NCBI RefSeq assembly: GCF_015234585.1
Contig: NZ_JADFCM010000001.1
Coordinates: 496,001 to 560,000 of the forward strand
Direction: 5' to 3'
DNA length: 64,000 bases
Source: Pseudalkalibacillus hwajinpoensis
GTDB taxonomy: Bacteria; Bacillota; Bacilli; Bacillales; Guptibacillaceae
Shown here piece after piece: positions 1 through 8,163 of this stretch; the stretch's first letter is position 1, and the number at the start of each line of letters is the position of its first letter. The notes below the pieces were generated by a model that had not been told where the DNA came from, did not search any database, and worked only from the letters and a program-made list of their open reading frames with translations. The translations under genes and the position numbers were made by a program.

Positions 1-948
1 GTTCTGGATGTGGATGCCCTTTTGGCAGATCCGACCATAGAACTCGTTCTTAATTTAACGATTCCTGCGGCACATGCAGAAGTTAGTTTACGCATATTAG
101 AAGCAGGAAAGCATGTGTATTCTGAGAAACCGCTAGCGATAAAGCTTGAAGACGGGCAAAAGGTTCTAGCGAAGGCGAAGGAAAAAGGTCTATTAGTAAG
201 TGTTGCACCTGATACATTTCTCGGTGGTGGACTTCAGACGTGTAAAAAGCTAATCGAGGATGGCGCAATAGGGGAACCAGTTGCTGCGTCCGCCTTCATG
301 CTGGGTCATGGACCGGAAAGCTGGCACCCTGATCCAGCCTTTTTCTATCGAGAGGGAGCGGGGCCGATGTTTGATATGGGTCCATATTACTTAACTGCTC
401 TCATTCATTTAATTGGACCGATTCGTCGACTTACTGGATCGACAAGGATCACCTCGCCTGAACGGATGATTACAAGCGAACCGAAGTCTGGACAGACGAT
501 TAAGGTCGAGACGCCGACGCACGTTGCAGGCATTTTGGATTTTGAAAATGGGGCGATCGGTACGATCATCACGAGCTTTGATGTTTGGGGAGCGAAAACT
601 CCTTTTCTAGAAATCTACGGTACGAATGGATCGTTAAGTGTACCTGATCCGAATACATTCGGCGGCCCAGTACTAGTAAGAAATGCGGGAGAAGTTGAAT
701 GGAAGGAAGTTTCCCTTACGCATGGATCCATTGAAAATAGCCGTGGACTTGGTGTGGTGGACATGGTGAACGCTTTACGAGAAGAGCGGAAACCACGAGC
801 AAATGGTGAACTTGCTTATCATGTACTCGAAACGATGCATGGTATACATGAATCTTCAGTGGAGGGTAAGCATTATGAGATGACGAGTAAGTGCGAGCAA
901 CCTGATTCAAAGCCAAGTGACAGTTTATCTGAGACGATGGAGGGATAG
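1..948 (+). CDS. Gfo/Idh/MocA family oxidoreductase, 5' truncated by window edge
   Basis: The frame is open from base 1, so the N-terminal Rossmann strand and its glycine motif lie outside the window and only about the last 315 residues are visible. The EKPLA motif (conserved Lys-Pro of the Gfo/Idh/MocA NAD(P)-dependent dehydrogenases) follows an AGKHVYSEK stretch, and [12 protein letters not shown] occupies the place of the family's DxGxHxxD helix. The His of that motif is replaced by Tyr, so substrate handling may differ from inositol-type dehydrogenases. The C-terminal tail is polar and extends beyond the usual domain. It ends 3 nt before a second family member, so the two probably form one operon. 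The substrate cannot be deduced. Family assignment is firm. Confidence 0.85.
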   Translation, partial: VLDVDALLADPTIELVLNLTIPAAHAEVSLRILEAGKHVYSEKPLAIKLEDGQKVLAKAKEKGLLVSVAPDTFLGGGLQTCKKLIEDGAIGEPVAASAFMLGHGPESWHPDPAFFYREGAGPMFDMGPYYLTALIHLIGPIRRLTGSTRITSPERMITSEPKSGQTIKVETPTHVAGILDFENGAIGTIITSFDVWGAKTPFLEIYGTNGSLSVPDPNTFGGPVLVRNAGEVEWKEVSLTHGSIENSRGLGVVDMVNALREERKPRANGELAYHVLETMHGIHESSVEGKHYEMTSKCEQPDSKPSDSLSETMEG

Positions 949-951
949 GGA

Positions 952-1995
952 ATGAAAAAAATGAAAGTAGCGGTTATCGGTTGTGGAAGTATTGCGAGAC
1001 GGCGTCATTTGCCGGAGTACAATGCAGAGGAAAATGTGGAAATTGTAGCGGTGTGTGATGTGGTGAAAGAGCGCGCGGAGGATATGGTGAACTTGTATGG
1101 CGGCACGGCATATACTGATTATCTCACGTTACTTGAAGATGATGAAATTGATGCAGTGAGCGTGTGTTTACCAAACGCATTGCACGCACCTGTATCGATT
1201 GCGGCATTGAAAGCAGGGAAGCACGTTCTTTGTGAAAAGCCGATGGCGACTTCAATTGAGGAAGCGAAAGCAATGAATGAGGCAGCGGAGATAAATGGAA
1301 AAAAGCTAATGATTGCTCATAATCAGCGATTCGTCGCGTCACACGTGAAAGCGAAGGAATTGATCGAAGGCGGCGAGATTGGAAAGGTCTACAGCTTCCG
1401 CACAACGTTCGGTCATCCTGGACCTGAACGGTGGAGTATTGATGGAGCGGATAGCTGGTTCTTCGATAAAGAGCGAGCGTTTATCGGAGCGATGGGAGAC
1501 CTTGGCGTACATAAATCAGATCTCATGCGCTATTTGCTTGGAGAAATTGTGGAGGTTGGCGCGTTTGTAGAAACGAAGGCGAAGGATAACACGGATGTGG
1601 ATGATAATGCGGTGTGTATTCTTAAAACGAAGACGGGAGTGATTGGCACACTCGCAGCAAGCTGGTCTTACGTTTCTGGTGGCGATAATTCAACCGTAAT
1701 CTATGGGGAAAATGCGGTGCTTCGCCTAGAGGATGATCCGGAGCATTCACTGGTTGTTCAGTACAAAAACGGTGATGTCGTGAAATATGAGCTTCAGAAA
1801 ATCCAAACAAATGAAGCGGGCGGACAGCAAACGACGCACGTGGTTGAGAATTTCGTGGATTGTATTGCGAACGATACCGTACCAGCCGTGAGTGGTGAAG
1901 AAGGGATGAAATCGTTGCAGGTGATTTTAGCTGCACTGGAAGCGAATGAAACGAAGCGAGTGGTTGAGGTAGAGGGTGAGCGGGCGGTTATTTAG
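952..1995 (+). CDS. Gfo/Idh/MocA family oxidoreductase
   Basis: This 347-residue NAD(P)-dependent dehydrogenase is complete. VAVIGCGSIARRRHLPEY at residues 6-23 is the dinucleotide-binding motif, CEKPMA near residue 96 carries the catalytic-type Lys, and GDLGVHKSDLMRYL near residue 183 is the DxGxHxxD motif with its His. The start at 952 has GGAGGG 7 nt upstream; a second ATG at 961 is less well spaced. It lies directly behind another family member, as in many polyol, amino-sugar or rhizopine-type pathways, but nothing here fixes the substrate. A repeat copy and a shared bidirectional terminator follow. Confidence 0.88.
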   Translation: MKKMKVAVIGCGSIARRRHLPEYNAEENVEIVAVCDVVKERAEDMVNLYGGTAYTDYLTLLEDDEIDAVSVCLPNALHAPVSIAALKAGKHVLCEKPMATSIEEAKAMNEAAEINGKKLMIAHNQRFVASHVKAKELIEGGEIGKVYSFRTTFGHPGPERWSIDGADSWFFDKERAFIGAMGDLGVHKSDLMRYLLGEIVEVGAFVETKAKDNTDVDDNAVCILKTKTGVIGTLAASWSYVSGGDNSTVIYGENAVLRLEDDPEHSLVVQYKNGDVVKYELQKIQTNEAGGQQTTHVVENFVDCIANDTVPAVSGEEGMKSLQVILAALEANETKRVVEVEGERAVI

Positions 1996-2021
1996 GGGGT
2001 GAGTGGTTGCGCGGTTGGCGC

Positions 2022-2060
2022 GGTGCCTGTCACCACCCGAACTATGTCACTAAATGTCGA
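2022..2060 (+). repeat. 39-bp palindromic repeat, copy 1
   Basis: Core GGTGCCTGTCACC, then ACCCGA, a variable middle and terminal TGTCGA. It lies between the stop of the upstream oxidoreductase and the terminator hairpin that starts at the next base. Confidence 0.85.
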
Positions 2061-2096
2061 ACAGGCTGACGAGATGAATCGTCAGCCTGTTTTGAA
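2061..2096. terminator. bidirectional rho-independent terminator
   Basis: The 12-bp stem ACAGGCTGACGA / TCGTCAGCCTGT has a 6-nt loop and a T-rich tail. It ends one base before the stop codon of the leftward PaaK-type gene, so it serves both converging genes. Confidence 0.85.
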
Positions 2097-3437
2097 TTAA
2101 TGAATAGAAGTTTTAGGAATAATTTTTGTACGGGCATCTAGCACTCGCTTTGCTTTTCCTTCGGAGCGAGGTATTGAGTGTGGTTCTTTCAATTGGATAT
2201 CCACTGATATAAGCGTTTTCATTTTAAGAGTTTTTCCAAGACTCTCAACAAGCTTCACCGCCATAGGATGGTTAAAATTCATTTCTAGCTTCTTATAAAA
2301 CTCCTGCTTTACTTCAACATGCAAGGTTACGTGATCTAAGTGGCCTTTTTTCTGCAAGTGGATTTGATAGTGGGGGACGAGTTCTTCTAGATTACATATA
2401 TATCGTTCGATTTCAGAAGGAAAAACGTTAACTCCCCTGATAATCAGCATATCATCGATACGTCCTTTTACACGGCTCATTCTTGTGGTTGTTCTGCCGC
2501 AAAGACACTTTTCTCTCGTAATGGATGCGATGTCACCTGTTCGGTATCTTATTATTGGAAGCGCTTCTTTTGTAAGGCTTGTGAAAACCAGTTCGCCGTA
2601 TTGTCCCTCGTCGACTTGATCGAGAGTATCAGGGTTAATGATTTCAGCGATAAAATGATCGTCTGCGATGTGGAGGCCATTCTGACATTCTGCACATTCC
2701 ATTGCAATGCCCGGTCCCATTACTTCACTTAATCCATAAATGTCCGTTGCTTTCAGATGGAATAATTTTTCAATTTGAAATCTCATTTCTTCCGACCATG
2801 GCTCTGCACCAAGAATGGCGTATTGTAATGAGGTTGAAGCTGGATCAATGCCTTGCATCATCATAGCTTCTCCAATGTTAAGGAGATAGGATGGAGTGGA
2901 GCAAATGATTCTGGGCTTAAAATCTTGAATTAGGGTAATTTGATTAGCTGTATTTCCGCCTGATATCGGGACTGTTGCGCAGCCAAGTCGCTCTGAGCCT
3001 GCATGGAGACCGAGGCCACCTGTGAACAGTCCATATCCGTAGGCGTTATGAAGGATGTCTCCCTTTTGTCCGCCTGCGAGTGTGATCGATCTTGCAACAA
3101 TATCGGCCCAATTTTGAATATCATTCTTTGTATAAGCGACTACGGTAGGTTTACCGCTCGTCCCAGATGAAGCATGGATGCGGACAACTTCGTCCATAGG
3201 ACAGGCGAGCATCTTGAAAGGGTAATTTTCTCTTAGGTGATGTTTCTTTGTAAATGGAAGTCGTTGCAGATCCTCGAGTGACTGAATATCACCTGGGGTT
3301 ATATGTATGTTCTTAAAAGTCTCGTGGTAGAAAGGGATGTTCTGGTAGGCGTGTCTGACTGTTCGTTTTAATCCTTCTAATTGATGGTCATGCATTTGAG
3401 CGGTGCTCCAAGTTTCTCGTTCAGAATAAATTGCCAT
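2097..3437 (-). CDS. paaK: phenylacetate-CoA ligase-like AMP-forming ligase
   Basis: This 446-residue protein has the size and motifs of PaaK (EC 6.2.1.30), which activates phenylacetate or a related aryl acid to its CoA thioester via an acyl-adenylate. Visible motifs are the P-loop SSGTSGKPTVVAYT near residue 92, YGLSEVMGPG near 235, the adenylate-binding RYRTGDI near 298, and GRIDDMLIIRGVNVFPSEIE near 330 leading into the mobile C-terminal domain. AAGGAGG lies 7 nt before the ATG. No other paa genes are nearby, so it stands alone. A cytoplasmic aryl-CoA ligase is likely, but the exact acid is inferred only from the family name. Confidence 0.85.
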   Translation of the reverse strand: MAIYSERETWSTAQMHDHQLEGLKRTVRHAYQNIPFYHETFKNIHITPGDIQSLEDLQRLPFTKKHHLRENYPFKMLACPMDEVVRIHASSGTSGKPTVVAYTKNDIQNWADIVARSITLAGGQKGDILHNAYGYGLFTGGLGLHAGSERLGCATVPISGGNTANQITLIQDFKPRIICSTPSYLLNIGEAMMMQGIDPASTSLQYAILGAEPWSEEMRFQIEKLFHLKATDIYGLSEVMGPGIAMECAECQNGLHIADDHFIAEIINPDTLDQVDEGQYGELVFTSLTKEALPIIRYRTGDIASITREKCLCGRTTTRMSRVKGRIDDMLIIRGVNVFPSEIERYICNLEELVPHYQIHLQKKGHLDHVTLHVEVKQEFYKKLEMNFNHPMAVKLVESLGKTLKMKTLISVDIQLKEPHSIPRSEGKAKRVLDARTKIIPKTSIH

Positions 3438-3565
3438 ACGGTAGCCTCCTTGTATGATACAAAATAAACGACTGAGAGCATAAGTGTCATATTAAAGGTA
3501 CCTTTTTATGGAAGCGTGGTCAATGAGAATTAGCGGAATTGTGTCTTTGGTCGTGGTGCCTGCGT

Positions 3566-3604
3566 GGTGCCTGTCACCGCCCGATATATGAAAGAATTTG
3601 TCGA
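3566..3604 (+). repeat. 39-bp palindromic repeat, copy 2
   Basis: GGTGCCTGTCACC plus GCCCGA plus variable middle plus TTTGTCGA. Unlike most copies it lies between two divergent genes. A partial second start (GGTGCCTG) directly precedes it. Confidence 0.85.
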
Positions 3605-3726
3605 ATGTTTCTCTCTTCACTATTGTTTTGATATTAGGCAGTTATAAAAGAGGGATATGCTGTTTAGTAGCGAACTTTGTAGGAGTTATACCATAACAAA
3701 ATTCATATTAAAGGAGATGGTTTACC

Positions 3727-4542
3727 GTGTCGTTTATCGAAGTGAACGAAACACCGCTCTATTATGAAGATTATGGTCCAAAGGATGCACCGGTTTTGGT
3801 TTTTAGTCATTCGTTATTTTTTAACTCAGATATGTTTCAACATCAGGTGGAGCATTTTTCAAAAGACTATAGAGTCATTTGCTATGACCACCGCGGTCAA
3901 GGGAATAGCGGGAGGTCTTCTTTAGAAAACCTCGATATGGATACGCTTACAAATGATGCTGCTGCGTTGATTGAAAGTCTTGGGATTGAGAAGTGTCATT
4001 TTATCGGTAATTCGATGGGTGGTTTCATAGCCCTAAGACTTGCGGCTAGAAGGCCGGATCTTCTTCATTCGTGCGTTGTTCTTGGAAGCTCTGGTGAAGC
4101 AGAGTACAAGAAAGAGGAGTTCCAGCCGCTTGTTACACAGCTTCAGAAGAATGGGGCGGAGGAAGTTGTGGATACGCTGATGTACATCATGTTTGGTGAT
4201 GCATCGCTTGGGTCGATGGAATTCGAAAGAGAGCGTAACTACTGGAGAGATTATATGAAAAAACTTGAGCCATCCATAGGGGATGCGGCTCACCAGGTTA
4301 TTCATCGAAAGAGTGTGCTTGAGGAACTGGAAGGCGTAAGCGTGCCGGTTCTTGCTGTTGCAGGCGAGCAAGATCATGCGTATACGATTAAACTGTCCGA
4401 GAACATTGCGAAAGCAGTTGAGAATGGACGATGCGAAGTTATAGGGAGAGCGGGTCATTCGGTAGCGCTTGAGAAGTCTCCGGAAGTGAATAAAGTGTTG
4501 GAGAAGCATCTTGTAAGATTGAAGGTTCGTCAGGGAACTTAA
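3727..4542 (+). CDS. alpha/beta-fold hydrolase
   Basis: This 271-residue alpha/beta hydrolase uses a GTG start with AAAGGAGATGG upstream. GNSMGG near residue 97 is the nucleophile elbow with the catalytic Ser, EQDHAY near 218 supplies the acidic residue region, and AGHSVALE near 246 the catalytic His. CYDHRGQGNSG near residue 56 is typical of the family. There is no signal peptide, so it is cytoplasmic. Relatives include 3-oxoadipate enol-lactonases, haloperoxidase-like enzymes and esterases, and the substrate cannot be chosen from sequence. It is monocistronic and followed by a terminator. Confidence 0.85.
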   Translation: MSFIEVNETPLYYEDYGPKDAPVLVFSHSLFFNSDMFQHQVEHFSKDYRVICYDHRGQGNSGRSSLENLDMDTLTNDAAALIESLGIEKCHFIGNSMGGFIALRLAARRPDLLHSCVVLGSSGEAEYKKEEFQPLVTQLQKNGAEEVVDTLMYIMFGDASLGSMEFERERNYWRDYMKKLEPSIGDAAHQVIHRKSVLEELEGVSVPVLAVAGEQDHAYTIKLSENIAKAVENGRCEVIGRAGHSVALEKSPEVNKVLEKHLVRLKVRQGT

Positions 4543-4611
4543 ATATTTATACTTATTGGAGAGAATTCTCCATCTAATGTTTGGAAGAATTTTATTTCAT
4601 AGAATGATTTT

Positions 4612-4645
4612 GAGAGCCTCGGTTTGATCGAGGCTCTCTTTTTAT
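4612..4645 (+). terminator. rho-independent terminator
   Basis: The 10-bp stem GAGAGCCTCG / CGAGGCTCTC is followed by a run of seven T. It closes the hydrolase transcript. Confidence 0.88.
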
Positions 4646-4752
4646 TTGGGGTAGAAACAATTAGGATGTGATCGGAAGATAGGGGAATAATGTGATGGTA
4701 TTTGTAGCAAAATAATTAGGTAGGTATACCATTTGTTGGGAGGTTCTTAGTG

Positions 4753-5130
4753 ATGTGGAAGAAAAGAAACGGTTTTTGGAGTTTAGTGACTGCTGCTCTC
4801 CTATTGCTTACTTTTTCTACGAGAGCAAGAAGAGGAACTAGAAAAGCCATTCTTAAAGGAGCGGACGCAGCAATTGACTTAACGGATCAATGGAGAGGGA
4901 AGGCTTCTAAAACGACTATGAGAAGTGAACGTGGAAAAGAGGATATCGAAGTGCCACGATATCCTTCGTATGTAGGTTATGAAGCGAATCGAGGATTAAA
5001 CGACCGAAAGGGTGCGGAGAAGGTTCGTAAAGTAAACCCCACTCGCTTCAAAAACGCTAAAAACGTTATGAACGATGAAGTGATGCCTTACCATATGGCG
5101 GAGATTGCTGAGGAGTTCGATTTAGATTAA
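4753..5130 (+). CDS. small membrane-anchored protein of unknown function
   Basis: I do not recognise this protein of about 125 residues. It opens with one hydrophobic segment (LVTAALLLLTF) followed by basic residues, so it is probably anchored by its N terminus with the body in the cytoplasm. The rest is strongly charged, without cysteines. GTG at 4750 and ATG at 4753 are both possible. I chose the ATG because GGGAGG then lies 9 nt upstream, but the GTG is only three bases earlier. A repeat copy begins two bases after the stop. Confidence 0.6.
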   Translation: MWKKRNGFWSLVTAALLLLTFSTRARRGTRKAILKGADAAIDLTDQWRGKASKTTMRSERGKEDIEVPRYPSYVGYEANRGLNDRKGAEKVRKVNPTRFKNAKNVMNDEVMPYHMAEIAEEFDLD

Positions 5131-5132
5131 GA

Positions 5133-5171
5133 GGTGCCTGTCACCGCCCGAACTGTGCAACTATTTGTCGA
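5133..5171 (+). repeat. 39-bp palindromic repeat, copy 3
   Basis: GGTGCCTGTCACC plus GCCCGA plus variable middle plus TTTGTCGA, two bases after a stop codon and directly before a terminator stem. Confidence 0.87.
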
Positions 5172-5178
5172 ATGAAAA

Positions 5179-5213
5179 CAGAGCCCGCTCTCGGAGAGAG
5201 AAGGGCTCTGTTT
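5179..5213 (+). terminator. rho-independent terminator
   Basis: Stem CAGAGCCC / GGGCTCTG with a partly self-pairing loop and a short T tail, immediately downstream of a repeat copy. It may serve both converging genes. Confidence 0.7.
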
Positions 5214-5242
5214 GTGTATGATCGACCTACTGCGGGAATAAG

Positions 5243-5893
5243 TTAGGGCTTTAATAAGATTCCATCTAATATCTTGTCCCACATCAACGTGTTATCTGGT
5301 TGGTTAGGGACTTTTAGAATACAAATATCCTCCATTGGAACGTGTGTATCCTGAACGATTTCGAGGTTTGGATCAGGGGTCAGCAAGAGAATATGAAATG
5401 ATCCGTTGACGCATTTCTTTAACGTTTGTTGCATTTCGATCGCTTCTGCATAGTTACCAGACCATCTGATAAATAGAATGGAGGAAGCCTGTTGTAATTG
5501 CAGAAGAAATCGTTCAATCCGTCGCTCTAGCTTCTGTCGATAGGCCGGATAGGTATCGCTCCATTCTTTATTAGGAAGAATGGGGAAATCATGAACAGAC
5601 AGCATATTATTATGCGTATCTTGAACAAAATAAGCTTTTGAATTTTGAGCAACTTCGTTATCGTCGAGGAAGTTTGCTTGTCCATCTATGCGTTGTAAAT
5701 TTTCTAGTAACATGAAATCTTTAAACTGATGTTGAATCACTCGATTAATGTCAGATAGTTTCGGAGTAACAATCCAGTCAAAAGGCATTGAAAATTTCCT
5801 TAAGTGATTTCTTCTTAGATGACCTGCAGGACTGCATGAACTACCCAAACTCACGATAAGATCGTACGGTTTTTTAATCTCGTCTAAATTCAA
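5243..5893 (-). CDS. DUF1796 family putative cysteine peptidase
   Basis: This 216-residue protein matches the DUF1796 family (putative papain-like cysteine peptidases) by its start: YDLIVSLGSSCSPAGHLRRN, then FSMPFDWIVTP. The Cys in GSSC would be the nucleophile. A His in SVHDFP near residue 101 and acidic residues further on could complete a catalytic set, which is inference. No signal peptide is present. It stands alone between a terminator on its 3' side and a divergent region. The biochemical activity of this family is not established. Confidence 0.75.
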   Translation of the reverse strand: MNLDEIKKPYDLIVSLGSSCSPAGHLRRNHLRKFSMPFDWIVTPKLSDINRVIQHQFKDFMLLENLQRIDGQANFLDDNEVAQNSKAYFVQDTHNNMLSVHDFPILPNKEWSDTYPAYRQKLERRIERFLLQLQQASSILFIRWSGNYAEAIEMQQTLKKCVNGSFHILLLTPDPNLEIVQDTHVPMEDICILKVPNQPDNTLMWDKILDGILLKP

Positions 5894-6010
5894 TAAAGCA
5901 CCTCCTATAAAATGAATTACTACTAGTAGATGCTTTATTGACCGAGTTGGTTTGTGTTAGTACCTAAAATGTTAATAAATGGATGTTGAAATCGAAGTAA
6001 AGGAAGATTT

Positions 6011-6661
6011 CTATTCCACTTCCACCGCAACTGCCCTCACAGGTGATCCATCCAATCCTTCAAGTTTTAACGGCAGCGCAATGATGAGCGGATTTTCAAA
6101 ATCGATCTGGTCAAGGTTACATAGATTCTCTCCGATAATACCGTTGTTGGACGTAATGGCTTCATGAACTGGAAATGTTGAACCACCTGGTTGATCAACA
6201 TTAAGCGCATCAACAAAGAAAGTGGTGACGCCTTTTTCTAGTAGTGTATTAATAATATCGACGGATAGGTAAGGGTAGTTAAAATAAGTCTGTGTTCCTA
6301 TATGTTTTGACCAACCTGTATGGAAAAGAGCGATCGTTCCTGGAACGATGCTATCGATTTGGTGTGCTACATCGTTTAATGTGATTTGTTCGCCTGGCTC
6401 TTTGCCTGTTACATCAATGACGTGACCGGGTCCCATCACTTTCATTAAATTCGATTGATCGATGGGATCGCCATCTTTCTGGAAGTGGAAAGGGGCATCA
6501 AGGTGTGTGCCGGTATGTGTGCCGATATTCATTTGGGTCACCTGATATCCGTCTTTGTCATGCTCCGCTACAGGATAGATGTTCGGTTTCGGATCACCTG
6601 GGAAAACAGGCGTGTCGTTATTAACTGGAATCGAGAGATCAATGATTTTTTTGAAATTCAT
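6011..6661 (-). CDS. cyclase family protein (kynurenine formamidase-like metal hydrolase)
   Basis: This 216-residue protein belongs to the cyclase/KynB metal-dependent hydrolase family. GTHTGTHLDAPFHF near residue 54 is the metal-binding HxGTHxDxPxH signature, and ALFHTGW is a second conserved segment. The start at 6661 is chosen because AAGGAGGAGG lies just upstream; eight further in-frame codons upstream lack this spacing. Known members cleave N-formylkynurenine or isatin, or open lactone and amide rings. No tryptophan-catabolism gene is nearby, so the substrate is open. A divergent FAD oxidase follows across a 183-nt gap holding a 20-bp palindrome. Confidence 0.83.
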   Translation of the reverse strand: MNFKKIIDLSIPVNNDTPVFPGDPKPNIYPVAEHDKDGYQVTQMNIGTHTGTHLDAPFHFQKDGDPIDQSNLMKVMGPGHVIDVTGKEPGEQITLNDVAHQIDSIVPGTIALFHTGWSKHIGTQTYFNYPYLSVDIINTLLEKGVTTFFVDALNVDQPGGSTFPVHEAITSNNGIIGENLCNLDQIDFENPLIIALPLKLEGLDGSPVRAVAVEVE

Positions 6662-6677
6662 ATGTGCCTCCTCCTTC

Positions 6678-6697
6678 TTAAACAAACGTTTGATTAA
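6678..6697. promoter_or_regulatory. 20-bp palindrome (TTAAACAAACGTTTGATTAA), copy A
   Basis: A near-perfect palindrome centred on ACGT, just upstream of the cyclase ribosome binding site in a divergent promoter region. The identical 20-mer occurs on the other strand at 33123-33142 and a close variant at 25582-25601. It looks like a regulator operator or a dispersed element; the binder is unknown. Confidence 0.5.
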
Positions 6698-6844
6698 AGG
6701 TGAAAATAGCAGGATACGTCTACAGTCTTTCCTTTTCTTCAGTTTGTCATGAAGTTTGTTTGATCACAAGCTATGCCGTGATTGAGTCTCTTCCGACATT
6801 CCTGTAAAATACCTAATCAGACAAACGACGAAAAGGTGTAAGAT

Positions 6845-7960
6845 ATGAAATCAATCATTGTAATCGGATCTGGTATTTTAGGAGCATCAACGGCTTATCA
6901 TCTGGCGAAGCAGGGAGCGGATGTGATGCTCGTTGATCGGAAAGACGCAGGACAGGCGACAGAAGCGGCGGCTGGGATCGTATGTCCATGGCTAACGAAT
7001 CGACGCGGAGGGGCATTTTATCGCCTCGTCGAAGCTGGGGCGCGTTATTATCCGGAATTAATAGAAGAGTTGAGAAAAGATGGCGAAATGGATACGGGCT
7101 ACGCTCGCGTTGGCGCGATCAACATTTATTCAGGTGAGACGAAGCTTGAGAGAAAGCTTGCGCTTGCGATGGAGCGACGAAAGGATACGCCTGAAATGGG
7201 AGAGGTGTCACGGCTTTCAGCTGCTGAAACAAATGCGCTGTTTCCTCCGCTTTCAGATCATTACGCCGCTGTTCATGTGAGTGGGGCAGCACGTGTAAAT
7301 GGCGGAGCTTTACGAAATGCACTCATTCGAGGAGCAAAAAATCACGGTGCGAAGGTGATTCATGGGGATGCCTCACTTTTATGGGATGATGCGAAGGTCA
7401 ACGGAGTCGAGGTGAATGGCGAGAACTATTTTGCGAACAATGTGATTGTCACTGGAGGAGCTTGGGCGCGTGAACTGCTTCAGCCACTTGGAATGAAGTT
7501 CCTCGTTTCACCTCAAAAAGCCCAGATTGTGCATCTCGATCTGCCTGAAACGGATACAGGAAAATGGCCAATCGTCATGCCACCTTTTATTCAATATTTC
7601 CTTCCGTTTGAAAATGGGCGAATTGTCATCGGGTCCACACAGGAAGATCAGGCTGGCTTTGATCTGCGCGTTACGATGGGTGGTGTTCAGCATATTATTG
7701 ATCGTGCGTTGAAAGTAGCTCCGGGTCTATCGGATAGCACGTATGTGGAGACGAAGGTAGGCTTCAGGCCGTTTACGCCAGGGAATGTTCCGATAGCAGG
7801 AGCGGTTCCTCGCGTGAGAGGACTGTTGGTGGCGAATGGTCTTGGAGCTTCGGGATTAACGAGTGGCCCGTTTCTTGGCGCTGAGCTTGCGCGGTTGGTG
7901 CTTGGGGAGAGGAATGAGTTGGATCTTGAGGCGTATCATCCTGGGAGTGCGTTTGGGTGA
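6845..7960 (+). CDS. FAD-dependent oxidoreductase (DAO family)
   Basis: This 371-residue flavoprotein belongs to the glycine oxidase/D-amino-acid oxidase family. VIGSGILGASTAYHLAKQG at residues 5-23 is the FAD-binding Rossmann motif, followed by the conserved acidic residue in MLVDRKDAG. IVTGGAWARELL near 199 and GFRPFTPGNVPIAGAV near 305, with GLGASGLTSGPFLGA near 330, are the C-terminal FAD contacts of the family. It lacks a signal peptide and would oxidise an amine or imino acid substrate in the cytoplasm. Substrate unknown. It is monocistronic and divergent from the cyclase gene. Confidence 0.85.
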   Translation: MKSIIVIGSGILGASTAYHLAKQGADVMLVDRKDAGQATEAAAGIVCPWLTNRRGGAFYRLVEAGARYYPELIEELRKDGEMDTGYARVGAINIYSGETKLERKLALAMERRKDTPEMGEVSRLSAAETNALFPPLSDHYAAVHVSGAARVNGGALRNALIRGAKNHGAKVIHGDASLLWDDAKVNGVEVNGENYFANNVIVTGGAWARELLQPLGMKFLVSPQKAQIVHLDLPETDTGKWPIVMPPFIQYFLPFENGRIVIGSTQEDQAGFDLRVTMGGVQHIIDRALKVAPGLSDSTYVETKVGFRPFTPGNVPIAGAVPRVRGLLVANGLGASGLTSGPFLGAELARLVLGERNELDLEAYHPGSAFG

Positions 7961-8025
7961 GCTGTCTCGTTTGTGGAGAAGAATTTGATAAGTGACCGAA
8001 AAATAAAAATATTCTAAAGAAAACC

Positions 8026-8054
8026 TTTTCATCCAAGGGAGCTTCCTATATAAT
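8026..8054 (+). promoter_or_regulatory. sigma-A-type promoter of the ggt-chromate transporter operon
   Basis: TTTTCA at 8026-8031, a 17-nt spacer, and a perfect TATAAT at 8049-8054, about 110 nt before the gamma-glutamyltransferase start. Confidence 0.55.
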
Positions 8055-8163
8055 GGGAAAATCTCTGAGGTATGAAGGGGTTTCTTTTTTATGGTTTTTT
8101 GAGATTCGGAAATAGTGCTTAGCTTATTCATCTCTACATAAATCGAAAGGAGCTTTTATAACA

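Noticed and set aside
4033..4509. 158-residue frame on the minus strand opposite the alpha/beta hydrolase
   Set aside because: It is antisense to a clear hydrolase gene with catalytic motifs, and its translation looks like nonsense.
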